The notes: generated by a model from the letters alone, not told the origin. Positions 35,007 through 44,022 are shown, counted from the stretch's first letter. The stretch is 64,000 nucleotides of DNA from an uncultured Clostridia bacterium (GCA_947628665.1 CANRAU010000002.1:1-64000); one strand, 5' to 3'. Program-made: numbers and translations.

Positions 35007-35585
35007 ATGAAGCTGTTGGAAGAACGCATTCAAAAAGACGGTGTCGTCAAGGCGGGCAATGTCTTAAAAGTCGATTCTTTTTTGAACCATCAAATGGATA
35101 TTGCGCTGTTTAACGCCATGGGCAAGGAGTTTTACCGTCTGTTTGCGGATGCGGGCGTCAATAAGATCATGACCATCGAGGCGTCCGGGATCGGCATCGC
35201 CTGTATTGCGGCGCAGTATTTTCATGTGCCTGTCGTTTTTGCGAAAAAGGCGCAGAGCATCAATTTGGACGGTGAAATGCTTTCTACCAAAATCGAATCC
35301 TTTACGCACAAACGCGTGTATGACGTGATTGTTTCCAAAAAGTACCTCGGCGCAGGCGACCGTGTTTTGATTATTGATGATTTTCTTGCAAACGGCTGTG
35401 CGCTCGAGGGACTTTTGCGTTTGGTCGATTTGGCGGGCGCACAGGTCGCGGGCGTGGGAATCGCGATAGAAAAGGGCTTCCAAAAGGGCGGCGAACGCAT
35501 ACGCAGTCTCGGCGTTCGGCTCGAATCCCTGGCCATTGTGGAATCCATGGATGAAAAAAGCGGGCAAATCACATTTCGGACGTAA
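35007..35585 (+). CDS. xpt: Xanthine phosphoribosyltransferase
   Basis: A 192-residue purine salvage enzyme that joins xanthine to PRPP to give XMP. ATG 35007 ([15 protein letters not shown]) follows CGGGGA; the frame is open further upstream from a TTG that lacks a site. SFLNHQMD and [11 protein letters not shown] (PRPP loop) are Xpt hallmarks. The nucleoside importer genes follow directly, so uptake and salvage are linked. A 9-bp hairpin separates the two units. Confidence 0.94.
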   Translation: MKLLEERIQKDGVVKAGNVLKVDSFLNHQMDIALFNAMGKEFYRLFADAGVNKIMTIEASGIGIACIAAQYFHVPVVFAKKAQSINLDGEMLSTKIESFTHKRVYDVIVSKKYLGAGDRVLIIDDFLANGCALEGLLRLVDLAGAQVAGVGIAIEKGFQKGGERIRSLGVRLESLAIVESMDEKSGQITFRT

Positions 35586-35604
35586 AGTCCTTTTTAAGGT
35601 ATGT

Positions 35605-35626
35605 ACGGCAAAGGTTTCTTTGCCGT
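35605..35626 (+). terminator. Hairpin between xpt and the importer operon
   Basis: ACGGCAAAG (35605-35613) and CTTTGCCGT (35618-35626) with loop GTTT, followed by an interrupted T-rich stretch. It is probably a partial terminator that lowers read-through into the importer. Confidence 0.55.
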
Positions 35627-35666
35627 TCATCATATTTTATTTATTTTTTATTTAGGAGGAAGTGTC

Positions 35667-36920
35667 ATGAAAAAAGTTCTCAGCATCATCCTGGCTTTGA
35701 CGCTTACCGTGCTTTGCTTTGCAGCATGCGGTAAGACCGACGACGCCGCCGGCAACGACGCCAACAGCGATTTCTTAGTCGGTGCGATCTACATCAACAG
35801 CCAGAATGATACCGCGGGGTATACCTACGCGCACCACAATGGGATCACCACGGCCATGAAGCAGCTCGGCATGGATACGGCTAAGCAGCTCAAGATCGTG
35901 GACAACATTCCCGAGGATACCGAGCAGGTTTCCAAGGCGATCGATACGCTCGCCGGTCAAGGGTGCAAAATCATCTTCGGCATCAGCTTCGGCTATATCG
36001 ATGCGTTTGCGGAAGCGGCCGAAAAGCCCGAATACAAGGACATCATTTTCTCGCATGCAACCGGCTATAAGTCCAACGACGTCAACTTCAACAACTATTT
36101 CGGCAGAATTTATCAGGCGCGTTATCTTGCGGGTATCGCGGCGGGTCTGAAATCGCTGAAGCTGCAAAACAACAACCTCGGCTATGTCGCCGCTTGGGGT
36201 ACGGAATACGCAGAGACCTGCTCCGGCATCAACGCGTTCGCGCTGGGCGCACAGTCCGTCAATCCGAAAGCGGTCGTACATGTCAATAAGATCAGCACCT
36301 GGGGCGATGAGGCTAAGGAAAAGGCCGCTGCCGAAACGCTGATCAATACATACAACTGCTGCGTGATCGCACAGCACTGCGACAGCGCACAGCCGCAGCT
36401 CGCCGCCGCCAACGGCAAGGTATTCGGCTGCGGGTACAACTCCGACATGACCGCGCAGGCGCCGACTTCGCACCTGACCGCGCCGATTTGGCATTGGGAC
36501 GTATATTATAAGCTCGCCATTGAAACCGCGATGAACGATCCCGCACACTTCATGGAGAAGGTCGGTATCTACTACGGCGGCCTTAAAGAAGGCTTTGTCG
36601 ATATTTCTCCGCTTTCTGAGAATTGCGAACCCGAAACGGCCGGCATCGTTGAAAAGGTCAAGACCATGATGGTAAACGGCGAGTGGGATGTGTTCACGAA
36701 TGTGAAGCTCTCCATTGACGCCAACGGCAACATCACGAAGAACACCGAGGCGATGAAGGACAATAAGGGTGCGGACGTGATCTCTGCGGACGGCAACACC
36801 TATTTTGCCTATAACACCGAAACGGGCGCTTTGGAGGCTGTGGACGGCGGCAAGGACGCTTGCGACGGCGTGATCAAAGGTTCGATGAACTATTATGTAG
36901 CGGGCGTCGTGGAAGGCTAA
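35667..36920 (+). CDS. BMP-family nucleoside-binding lipoprotein
   Basis: A 417-residue extracellular substrate-binding lipoprotein of the BMP/PnrA (TmpC) family. ATG 35667 follows AGGAGGAAG; the lipobox puts the lipidated Cys at residue 21 (CFAACGKT). The mature part has VGAIYINSQNDTAGYTYAH, IFGISFGYIDAF and HLTAPIWHWDVYYK, typical of purine-nucleoside binders. Some Clostridia versions are annotated simply as BMP family. It leads the ATPase and two permease genes. Confidence 0.9.
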   Translation: MKKVLSIILALTLTVLCFAACGKTDDAAGNDANSDFLVGAIYINSQNDTAGYTYAHHNGITTAMKQLGMDTAKQLKIVDNIPEDTEQVSKAIDTLAGQGCKIIFGISFGYIDAFAEAAEKPEYKDIIFSHATGYKSNDVNFNNYFGRIYQARYLAGIAAGLKSLKLQNNNLGYVAAWGTEYAETCSGINAFALGAQSVNPKAVVHVNKISTWGDEAKEKAAAETLINTYNCCVIAQHCDSAQPQLAAANGKVFGCGYNSDMTAQAPTSHLTAPIWHWDVYYKLAIETAMNDPAHFMEKVGIYYGGLKEGFVDISPLSENCEPETAGIVEKVKTMMVNGEWDVFTNVKLSIDANGNITKNTEAMKDNKGADVISADGNTYFAYNTETGALEAVDGGKDACDGVIKGSMNYYVAGVVEG

Positions 36921-36963
36921 GCTCTTTTCCGACTTCCGAATTCTAAGCAGGGGAGATTTTTCG

Positions 36964-38565
36964 GTGGCAGCAGAATACGCGATCGAATTACGAAATATCA
37001 ACAAAAGCTTTGGTAGTGTAGCTGCCAATAAGAATATCAACCTGACCGTTAAGCAGGGCGAGATCCTCGCCCTGCTTGGCGAAAACGGGTCCGGCAAGAC
37101 CACTTTAATGAATATGCTGTCCGGCATTTACAAGCCGGACAGCGGGCAAATTTTCGTCGACGGCAAAGAAGTGGTCATCAATTCCCCCGAGGACTCGAAA
37201 AAGCTCGGCATCGGCATGGTGCATCAGCATTTTAAGCTGGTCGAGATCTTTTCCGCCGCCGACAACATTTGGCTCGGCGCAGAGCCGGGGGACGGCGGCA
37301 AAAAAGCGGGTCTTTCCCGCGTACTTCTGAAAAAAGAGCGTTACGACGAAATTGCGCGTACAGCCGAACAGTTCGGCTTCCATATTGACCCTAAAAAACC
37401 CGTGCAAGCGATGTCTGTCAGCGAAAAGCAAACGCTGGAGATCATCAAGGTGCTGTATTACGGCGCCAAAATCGTTATTCTGGACGAGCCCACCGCCGTT
37501 CTTACCGTGCAGGAGATCGAGAAGCTGTTCGATATTCTGCGCAAAATGAAGGCGCAGGGGCGTTCGATCATCATCATCAGCCATAAGCTCAACGAGGTGC
37601 TGGAGATCAGCGACCGCGTGGCGATCCTTCGCAAAGGCGAATATATCGGTACGGTGGAGACCGCCGAAACCGATCAGGAGGCCTTGACCGAGCTGATGAT
37701 GGGCAAAAAGGCGGATCTCAATATCCGCCGCACCAAAATTGAAAAAAAGAATCCGCTTTTGGAGATTCGTGACCTCACCGTGAAAAACGACGAGGGCGCG
37801 ATCGCGATCGACCATGTGAATTTCTATGTGCGCGGCGGGGAGATGCTCGGTGTGGCGGGCATAGCCGGCTGTGGGCAGAAGGAGCTTTGCGAGGCGATCG
37901 CAGGGCTTCGTAAGATCGAAAGCGGGATGATGAATCATAACGGGGAGAGCATTGTCGGGCTTTCGCCGCAAAAAATTATTGAGATGGGCATTTCCATGAG
38001 CTTCATTCCCGAGGATCGGCTCGGCATGGGTCTGGCGCCCTCTTTATCCATTACCGACAACATGATTTTAAAGAAATACAAGAACAATCGGCTGAGTCCT
38101 CTCGTGGATCGCAAAACCGCGCGGCGTGACGCGCAGGAGGTGATCGACGAATTGGAGGTCGTCACCCCCTCCGCCGAAATCCCGGTTCGACGTCTTTCGG
38201 GCGGCAACGTGCAAAAGGTGCTGCTTGGGCGTGAGATCAAGTCCGAGCCGAACGTGCTGATCACGGCGTATCCCGTGCGGGGCTTGGACATCAACTCGTC
38301 CTATACGATCTACCGTATCTTGGACGATTTGAAGCAAAAAGGCGTGGGCATCCTGTTTGTCGGCGAAGATTTGGATGTTTTGCTGGCGCTGTGCGACAAG
38401 ATCATGGTGCTTTGCCACGGCAAGGTGATGGGCGTTGTACACGCGAGCAAAACCACAAAGGAACAGCTTGGGCTGATGATGACCGGCGTGCTCGACCTTT
38501 CCGAGGCCAACGGAAAAACCGCAGGCATTGCGAAGGACAGCAACATTAAGGAGGTGCAGCCGTGA
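36964..38565 (+). CDS. Nucleoside ABC importer ATPase (two ATPase domains, NupA-like)
   Basis: A 533-residue tandem ATPase of the sugar/nucleoside type. The start is GTG 36964 after GGGGAGA. Domain 1 is canonical: GENGSGKTT, SVSEKQTLEI (signature variant) and IVILDEPTAVL. Domain 2 is degenerate as in NupA/RbsA: GIAGCGQKEL instead of a P-loop, a good LSGGNVQKVLLGRE signature, and ITAYPVRGLD where the Walker B Asp and Glu are replaced by Ala and Tyr (many relatives have Ala-Gln there). ATP hydrolysis thus probably occurs at one site. It overlaps the permease gene start. Confidence 0.92.
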   Translation: MAAEYAIELRNINKSFGSVAANKNINLTVKQGEILALLGENGSGKTTLMNMLSGIYKPDSGQIFVDGKEVVINSPEDSKKLGIGMVHQHFKLVEIFSAADNIWLGAEPGDGGKKAGLSRVLLKKERYDEIARTAEQFGFHIDPKKPVQAMSVSEKQTLEIIKVLYYGAKIVILDEPTAVLTVQEIEKLFDILRKMKAQGRSIIIISHKLNEVLEISDRVAILRKGEYIGTVETAETDQEALTELMMGKKADLNIRRTKIEKKNPLLEIRDLTVKNDEGAIAIDHVNFYVRGGEMLGVAGIAGCGQKELCEAIAGLRKIESGMMNHNGESIVGLSPQKIIEMGISMSFIPEDRLGMGLAPSLSITDNMILKKYKNNRLSPLVDRKTARRDAQEVIDELEVVTPSAEIPVRRLSGGNVQKVLLGREIKSEPNVLITAYPVRGLDINSSYTIYRILDDLKQKGVGILFVGEDLDVLLALCDKIMVLCHGKVMGVVHASKTTKEQLGLMMTGVLDLSEANGKTAGIAKDSNIKEVQP

Positions 38566-39698
38566 ATAAGGCGAAAGACCCGTTCGTGCGCGTCGTTAAA
38601 CGCGACAAAATGCATCCGCTTTTGATGGTTGCCTTTTACTGTATCGCCATTTTGGCGGCTCTGCTCGTCGGCGCGGTGTTGCTGATCTCGCTGGGCGTAA
38701 ACCCGCTGGTGCTGTATAAGGATATGTTCACCATAGGCATGATCGGCAGCCGCTTTGCCTACAAGAGCATCGAAGGGCTTCTGACCGTGTTTACACCGTT
38801 GCTCATTACTTCGCTGGCGCTCTCGCTTGCCTTTAAAATGCGCTTTTGGAATATCGGCGGGGAAGGGCAGTTCATTATGGGCGCGCTGGCGGCTGCGACC
38901 GTCGCTTTGCGGCTCGGAGGCCGTATGCCGTCCTTGCCGCTGCTGCTGTTGATGTTCTTGGCGGCTATGCTCTGTGCGGGCGTTTACGGCGGCGTGGTTG
39001 CGCTTTTAAATGTGCGCTTCCGCACCAATGAAACGCTCATGACCTTGATGCTCAACTACGTCGCGCTCTATTTGCTGCACTTTGTCGGGGAAACGCAGGC
39101 ACCCTGGAATTTTTATTTGAGCAGCGAATCCGTTCGCCCCGTGTTCCAAAAGCTGCCGAAAGCGGCTTTTATGCCGACCATCCCGATTGGCAAATTTTCT
39201 TTGAACATATCGTTTCTGTTTGCCGTAGCCATTTGTGTGGGCATTTACTTCTATATCAAAAAAACCAAGCAGGGCTACGAAATTTCCGTGGTCGGCGACA
39301 GCGTCAGCACCGCACGGTATGCGGGGATGCGCGTAAACCGCATCATCGTCCGCACGATGTTCCTGTCTGCGGCGCTCGTCGGCCTTGCGGGCGGATTTTA
39401 CGTTTCCGGCGCGCAGGCGCTTTCCACGTCGATCACCAACAACGTCGGGTGGACGGGCGTGATCGTGGCATGGCTTTCCAAGCTCAATACCTTTGCCATT
39501 TTCGGCGTGTCGCTGCTTATCAGTATTATGCAGTACGGTTGCCAGGTCGCGAGTACGCAGTTTCCGATCATTGATTCCAATTTTGCCGATCTTTTGCAGG
39601 GCGTGATCCTGTTTTTTGTACTGGCGGCGGATTTCTTTATCCGCTTTAAGCTCGTTTTCCGTAAATCGGCGAAGCAGCAAAAGGGGGAAGAAGCATGA
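38562..39698 (+). CDS. Nucleoside ABC importer permease 1 (NupB-like)
   Basis: A 378-residue permease of the BPD_transp_2 family with about nine or ten membrane segments. GTG 38562 overlaps the ATPase stop. WNIGGEGQFIMGALAA and NVRFRTNETLMTLMLNYVAL are hallmarks of the YufP/NupB half. It overlaps the second permease by 4 bases (ATGA). Confidence 0.93.
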   Translation: MNKAKDPFVRVVKRDKMHPLLMVAFYCIAILAALLVGAVLLISLGVNPLVLYKDMFTIGMIGSRFAYKSIEGLLTVFTPLLITSLALSLAFKMRFWNIGGEGQFIMGALAAATVALRLGGRMPSLPLLLLMFLAAMLCAGVYGGVVALLNVRFRTNETLMTLMLNYVALYLLHFVGETQAPWNFYLSSESVRPVFQKLPKAAFMPTIPIGKFSLNISFLFAVAICVGIYFYIKKTKQGYEISVVGDSVSTARYAGMRVNRIIVRTMFLSAALVGLAGGFYVSGAQALSTSITNNVGWTGVIVAWLSKLNTFAIFGVSLLISIMQYGCQVASTQFPIIDSNFADLLQGVILFFVLAADFFIRFKLVFRKSAKQQKGEEA

Positions 39699-40690
39699 AT
39701 CGTTTGGATGTTTTTACCCTGTTTTTGTTCAATATCGTCGTTTACAATATCCCGCTTTTGTACGGTACGGTCGGGGAGATCATCATTGAAAAATCAGGCA
39801 GCCTGAACCTCGGCGTAGAAGGCATTATGGCCGTCGGCGCGATTTTCGGGTATCTTGTCGGCTGTTACACGAACAGTCTGGCTGTCGGTATTTTGACTTC
39901 CTTTATCTGCGCGGGGCTGTTCGGCATTGTTTTTGCAGTCCTTACGGTCACGATGCAGGCCAATCAGAACGTCACGGGTCTTACCATGACGACCTTTGGC
40001 GTGGGGCTGTTTTTCTTCATCGGCAAGGGCTTGAGCGGCTCTTGGCCTGTGATGACGCAGTACGCTTCTGTGAATGACGGATTTAAGAATCCGATTTTGA
40101 TCCCATTGCTTTCCAAGATCCCCGTGCTTGGCAAAGCGTTCTTTTCCCATAATATTCTTGTGTATTTGGGAATTTTGATCGCGGTCGGCGTTTGGTTCTA
40201 TATGAATAAGACCAAAGCGGGTCTTCGCCTGCGCGCCATCGGCGAAAATCCGGCGGCGGCGGACTCCATGGGCATCAACATTACCCTGTATAAATACGTA
40301 CACATCATTCTCGGCTCGGGAATTATGGGTATAGGCGGCTATTATATGGGGCTTAACCTCGGGGGAAGCTTTGAGGGCAGCAACTGCTGGATCAACGGCT
40401 ACGGCTGGATCGCGGTTGCGTTGGTGATTTTCGCCAACTGGAGTACGGCAAAGGCCATTCTCGGCACGTTGGTGTTCGGCTTCTTCAATACGCTGCAGAT
40501 CTACAGCGGGTCTCTTGCATATGCTTTTCCGAAAGCGCTGGGCTTTTTGTCGAAAGTCCCGCCGCAGTTGTATCAGGCATTGCCGTTTATCATCACGGCA
40601 ATCGTGCTGATCCTGACCTCGGTGCGCAAGAGCAACAAATCGGCGCAGCCCGCCGCATTGGGACTCAATTATTACCGCGAGGAACGCTGA
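39695..40690 (+). CDS. Nucleoside ABC importer permease 2 (NupC-like)
   Basis: A 331-residue permease, the partner of the upstream permease. GEIIIEKSGSLNLGVEGIM and LRLRAIGENPAAADSMGIN are characteristic of the YufQ half. Eight to nine membrane segments are visible. It is the last gene of the importer operon and is followed by a terminator. Confidence 0.93.
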   Translation: MNRLDVFTLFLFNIVVYNIPLLYGTVGEIIIEKSGSLNLGVEGIMAVGAIFGYLVGCYTNSLAVGILTSFICAGLFGIVFAVLTVTMQANQNVTGLTMTTFGVGLFFFIGKGLSGSWPVMTQYASVNDGFKNPILIPLLSKIPVLGKAFFSHNILVYLGILIAVGVWFYMNKTKAGLRLRAIGENPAAADSMGINITLYKYVHIILGSGIMGIGGYYMGLNLGGSFEGSNCWINGYGWIAVALVIFANWSTAKAILGTLVFGFFNTLQIYSGSLAYAFPKALGFLSKVPPQLYQALPFIITAIVLILTSVRKSNKSAQPAALGLNYYREER

Positions 40691-40704
40691 AAAAAGGAAT
40701 AAAG

Positions 40705-40745
40705 AAACAGGACGCCGGCCTGCTGCGGTCAGCGTCCTGTTTTTG
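40705..40745. terminator. Bidirectional terminator after the importer operon
   Basis: AAACAGGACGC (40705-40715) and GCGTCCTGTTT (40732-40742), followed by TTTG on the plus strand and TTTATTCC on the minus strand. The next gene converges. Confidence 0.85.
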
Positions 40746-40768
40746 TTTATTTTTCGGAAAATCAAGCC

Positions 40769-41440
40769 TTATAATACATACACGCCCGAATCAAGCTGGA
40801 CGATCTCCTTGCCGCAGCTTCGCAAATATCGGCGTACAGGCTCGTCGAAGGTGCGAAAATCTTGGACGGAATAATCCTTGAGATTGACGGTGCGGATTTT
40901 GCACGAACCCGCGTTGCAGACAAACAACTCGTTTCCGTATTTTACAAGTGCGGTCGGGTTGGAAAACGCCGTGGAATTTTCACCGCCGATGCGCATATAA
41001 AACTTTTTGTGTGCGATGGAATAGCTGATAATGGCGTTTTGCTCAGGTACGGTACACCAAATCTGATTGCCGTCGGCGGCGACGTCCTGCACGGGGCATC
41101 CGTGGTAGAGCAGATCGCCCGACCAAATGCTTTTGCCCTCGAAATCAAACACGCCCGTCTCGCCGGTGGGGTAGACGATCACCGTGTTGTTGCCGCAAAA
41201 GGCGTCCGCGTCGCAGTTTAAGTAATCCCCGATCTCATCCACAATGCGTTTGTAACCGTTGCCGAATTTGTTGAGCATATACACACTGCGGGTAACGGGC
41301 GCATTGCGGAATCGTTTTATGTCAAATCCGTAAAACGAAACTTTGCATTTTTCCTGATTGATCATTTCCTTTTTGGAAAAAATGATACCGCATGAAAAAG
41401 GAATAATATCTACGATTTCAAAAGCTATGATTTTTTTCAT
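40769..41440 (-). CDS. Hypothetical protein, beta-propeller-like
   Basis: About 223 residues; not assigned to a family. ATG 41440 is chosen because GGTGA lies five bases before it; GTG 41449 is also possible. Repeating elements such as NTVIVYPTGETGVFDFEG, NQIWCTVPEQNAIISY and NELFVCNAGSCKIRTVN have the spacing of WD/NHL-like blades, so a small beta-propeller or half-propeller is likely. No signal peptide. It lies alone between the nucleoside importer and a tiny Cys-rich gene. Confidence 0.6.
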   Translation of the reverse strand: MKKIIAFEIVDIIPFSCGIIFSKKEMINQEKCKVSFYGFDIKRFRNAPVTRSVYMLNKFGNGYKRIVDEIGDYLNCDADAFCGNNTVIVYPTGETGVFDFEGKSIWSGDLLYHGCPVQDVAADGNQIWCTVPEQNAIISYSIAHKKFYMRIGGENSTAFSNPTALVKYGNELFVCNAGSCKIRTVNLKDYSVQDFRTFDEPVRRYLRSCGKEIVQLDSGVYVL

Positions 41441-41607
41441 TTTGATCACCGAATATATAGAAAAGCATAAAGCCTGTTGTCATCAGCTTCTTGATGTATG
41501 GGGAAAGTGCGGACGAAAAGTCGCTTTATCCTACAACTTTCCAACATAAAATCAAGCTGTATGACAGTATTTTACTAAATTTTTTATATTCGGTCAACCG
41601 TTTGCGT

Positions 41608-41802
41608 TTATTTTTGCAAATATTTAGAAATTTTTAGACTTTCCGTGAACTGTTTGACGCATTTGCATGCGTTCGGATGGCAATCCGTACAGGATTTACA
41701 GAGAATGGTATATTCGCCGTCGGGTGTAAAACGCTGTTCCAGCAAGACGTTTCGGTTTTTGACGATGCAGAATTGTTCATACGTGTCTATAATTTCGTTC
41801 AT
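41608..41802 (-). CDS. Small cysteine-rich protein, 64 residues
   Basis: ATG 41802 has GGAGGGG just upstream on the minus strand, a strong site. The protein starts MNEIIDTYEQFCIVKNRNVL and carries the cluster ILCKSCTDCHPNACKCVKQF, five cysteines that may bind metal. Not recognised. It is not a shadow: the ribosome site, the length and the spacing from bofA (divergent, 115 bases) support a real gene. Confidence 0.6.
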   Translation of the reverse strand: MNEIIDTYEQFCIVKNRNVLLEQRFTPDGEYTILCKSCTDCHPNACKCVKQFTESLKISKYLQK

Positions 41803-41917
41803 ACGTTCCCCTCCGAAAACAGACTTCATTATCAGTATATTCCCAAAGCCTCGATAAACTACCGGAATAATTTGTCCTTTCTGCCGCATATAGTGTAAAA
41901 AAGGGAGCGGATGATAA

Positions 41918-42175
41918 ATGACGGGATGGATTTGGTTCGTGCTTGTGTTCGGCGGCGTGATCATACTGCTGACCATGCTTCGCACAAAGCGATTTTTCGC
42001 GGCGCTGGTCTTAACGGCGCTTCAGGGCGTCGCGGCCTTTTTTGCCGCCAATTTTGCGGGCGGATTTTTCGGGGTGCATTTGCCGTTGAACTTTGCGAAT
42101 CTCGGCATCGTTTCCATCGGCGGCACGCCTGCGGTCATTATGCTTTTGCTCATTCATACGATTTTTAAACTGTAA
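41918..42175 (+). CDS. bofA: BofA-like inhibitor of pro-sigma-K processing
   Basis: An 85-residue membrane protein with two hydrophobic segments and the C-terminal GTPAVIMLLLIHTIFKL typical of the BofA family. In Bacillus BofA sits with SpoIVFA and SpoIVFB in the outer forespore membrane and holds the protease inactive. The start ATG 41918 follows GGGAGCGG. The genes for likely partners lie 0.3 kb downstream, past a tRNA on the other strand. Confidence 0.85.
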   Translation: MTGWIWFVLVFGGVIILLTMLRTKRFFAALVLTALQGVAAFFAANFAGGFFGVHLPLNFANLGIVSIGGTPAVIMLLLIHTIFKL

Positions 42176-42244
42176 TAGGAAAAATAAAAAAACCGAACCT
42201 GCACAAGCGGATTCGGGTCTGTTCACGTATAGATTTCGCATACA

Positions 42245-42279
42245 TAAAAAGCCGCCGCAGGCTTACAGCCTGCGGCGGC
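42245..42279 (-). terminator. Terminator of tRNA-Val
   Basis: A perfect 12-bp GC-rich stem (42251-42262 with 42268-42279, loop of 5) followed on the minus strand by TTTTTA, immediately after the tRNA CCA end. Confidence 0.9.
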
Positions 42280-42280
42280 A

Positions 42281-42356
42281 TGGTGGACGTTAACGGACTC
42301 GAACCGCTGACCCTTCGCACGTCAAGCGAATGCTCTACCAACTGAGCTAAACGTCC
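42281..42356 (-). tRNA. tRNA-Val (GAC)
   Basis: The minus strand gives a 76-base cloverleaf. The acceptor GGACGTT pairs with AACGTCC, the D-arm contains TAGCTCAGTTGGTAGAGCA, the anticodon stem TTCGC/GCGAA frames loop TTGACGT with anticodon GAC, and the T-arm contains GGTTCGAGTCC. CCA is encoded. It has its own promoter and terminator. Confidence 0.97.
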
Positions 42357-42372
42357 CTGTCATTGCTGTTGT

Positions 42373-42401
42373 ATTATATCGGAAACTTACCAAAAAATCA
42401 A
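42373..42401 (-). promoter_or_regulatory. Promoter of tRNA-Val
   Basis: On the minus strand TTGATT (42401-42396) and TATAAT (42378-42373), 17 bases apart and about 17 bases before the tRNA 5' end. Confidence 0.75.
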
Positions 42402-42512
42402 GCCCTTTTTTGAATTTTTCTAAAGTTTCTGCTTGTGCGAACATATCCCGCGACGGACAACGCATATAAATTTGGATGAGAACCCAAAAATCTTACAAAT
42501 ACGGTGATGCAA

Positions 42513-43394
42513 ATGCCACGAGACGAATATGACGCGTATATGCGCGAAGAAAGTCGAAGCCCTGTGCGCGAGTATCGAAGGACGCGCCTCCGGACGAACG
42601 AAGAAGAAAACGCGGCGAAAGGCGATTATATCGTGCGGGTCGTGGCAGTCCAACTCGTGGTTTGTCTTTTGATCGTGCTTGCGGTGTTCGGGCTTTATAA
42701 ATCCGGCTCGCAGAAATTTGCCGAACTGCGCGATACCTATACGGCGATGTTTTCAAAGGATATGGACTCCGCCGAATTGAAAGCCGCCTTAAAGCGCGTA
42801 TCCGCTTTTGTGTTTTCGCCTGCCGCCTTGGACGGCGCGGACAATGAGAGCGATACAGAGAACGAAACGGACAACGGCGAGACGACCGTACCGATTCCGC
42901 AAGCCGATGCTTTGACGCTCGCGGACGCGGGCGGCGAGGATCTGCTGTATCCCGACAAAACCGCCTCTTTTGCACCCCTGACGGTCGCAGGCGCGTTTAC
43001 CGTGCCTGTGGAATATACCCGCGTAAGCTCTGATTTCGGATACCGCATCAATCCCGTCACGAATCGCTATGGCTTTCACGGCGGCTTGGATCTTGCCGCA
43101 CCCGAGGGAACGCCGATTTTTGCCGCATTTACCGGTACGGTGACCAAGGTGGCTCGATCCGATGCACGCGGCAATTACATTGTGCTTTCACACGGCAGCG
43201 GCCTTGAAACGCTCTATTGCCATTGCAGCGAAATTGTGGCGCAAGAGGGGGAAAATATCCGCAACGGCGAGGTGATCGCGAAGGTGGGCAGCACGGGGCA
43301 GGTGACCGGCCCGCATCTGCACTGGGAAGTGCATATGAACGGCGTCCGCTTTGACCCCGCGTGGATATTGGGCTTGCATGACACTGACGCTTAG
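42513..43394 (+). CDS. SpoIVFA-like M23/LytM membrane protein
   Basis: About 293 residues. ATG 42513 is preferred (GGTGA five bases upstream); ATG 42507 is possible. A charged N-terminus, one membrane segment (about 43-65), a variable linker and a C-terminal M23 domain (SDFGYRINP, HGGLDLAAPEGTPIFA, LSHGSGLETLY, GPHLHWEVHMNG). The zinc His residues appear intact, unlike in many SpoIVFA. By its overlap with a SpoIVFB-like protease gene and the nearby bofA it is likely SpoIVFA, which controls sigma-K activation in the mother cell. Confidence 0.78.
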   Translation: MPRDEYDAYMREESRSPVREYRRTRLRTNEEENAAKGDYIVRVVAVQLVVCLLIVLAVFGLYKSGSQKFAELRDTYTAMFSKDMDSAELKAALKRVSAFVFSPAALDGADNESDTENETDNGETTVPIPQADALTLADAGGEDLLYPDKTASFAPLTVAGAFTVPVEYTRVSSDFGYRINPVTNRYGFHGGLDLAAPEGTPIFAAFTGTVTKVARSDARGNYIVLSHGSGLETLYCHCSEIVAQEGENIRNGEVIAKVGSTGQVTGPHLHWEVHMNGVRFDPAWILGLHDTDA

Positions 43395-43986
43395 GGGCGT
43401 TCGTGTCCGAATCGGGTTTTTCTTCGCGTTTACGGTCTGCTTTTTATTGACCTGCAGCAACAGCACGGTGATTCGCTTTGCCGTGTTGTTTTCGCTTTTG
43501 CACGAATGCGGACACCTGACCGCAGATTGCCTGTTCGGACAAAAGCCGCGGGAAATTCGACTGGGGCTTTTCGGCATGACGATCTGCCGCGCGGACGACC
43601 TGCGTTTAAGCTATCGGCAGGAGATCTGCTCGGCGTTGGCAGGCCCTGCGGTCAATTTTTTGTTTGCCTGCCTGTTCGTCGCCTGGTATGTGCACAGTTC
43701 GGCCGAAACCGCGCTGCAATGTGCCGCCGTGAACCTCTATATTTTTCTGTTCAACGCCATGCCTGTGTTTTCCCTCGACGGCGGCAGAGCGTTCGACGCT
43801 TATTTGAGCGTGCATTTGCAAGACCCCGATCGGCGTTTGCGCGTGGAAACCATCGTTTCGTTGCTTTGTATTATCGTCGTCATGGGCTTCGGATTTTATG
43901 TACTTTTGCGTAGCGGTTATAATTTCACGCTGCTGCTCGTCGCGGTCTACTTAACGGTCACGCTGTTTTTAAAATGCGGAACGTAA
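43378..43986 (+). CDS. SpoIVFB-like site-2 protease (M50)
   Basis: A 202-residue intramembrane metalloprotease. ATG 43378 overlaps the previous gene by 17 bases; longer in-frame sequence is inside that gene. HECGH (42-46) in a membrane segment and the late NAMPVFSLDGGRAFD with Asp134 are the zinc-site motifs. Small size, four to six membrane segments and coupling to the SpoIVFA-like gene fit SpoIVFB, the pro-sigma-K protease. No C-terminal CBS domain is present, as expected for the short clostridial form. Confidence 0.8.
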   Translation: MTLTLRGVRVRIGFFFAFTVCFLLTCSNSTVIRFAVLFSLLHECGHLTADCLFGQKPREIRLGLFGMTICRADDLRLSYRQEICSALAGPAVNFLFACLFVAWYVHSSAETALQCAAVNLYIFLFNAMPVFSLDGGRAFDAYLSVHLQDPDRRLRVETIVSLLCIIVVMGFGFYVLLRSGYNFTLLLVAVYLTVTLFLKCGT

Positions 43987-43993
43987 GGAGCGT

Positions 43994-44022
43994 TTGCATT
44001 TTTCTGCATTTTCGTGTATGAT
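43994..44022 (+). promoter_or_regulatory. Promoter of the radical SAM pair
   Basis: TTGCAT (43994-43999) and TATGAT (44017-44022), 17 bases apart, 29 bases before the ATG at 44052. Confidence 0.55.
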
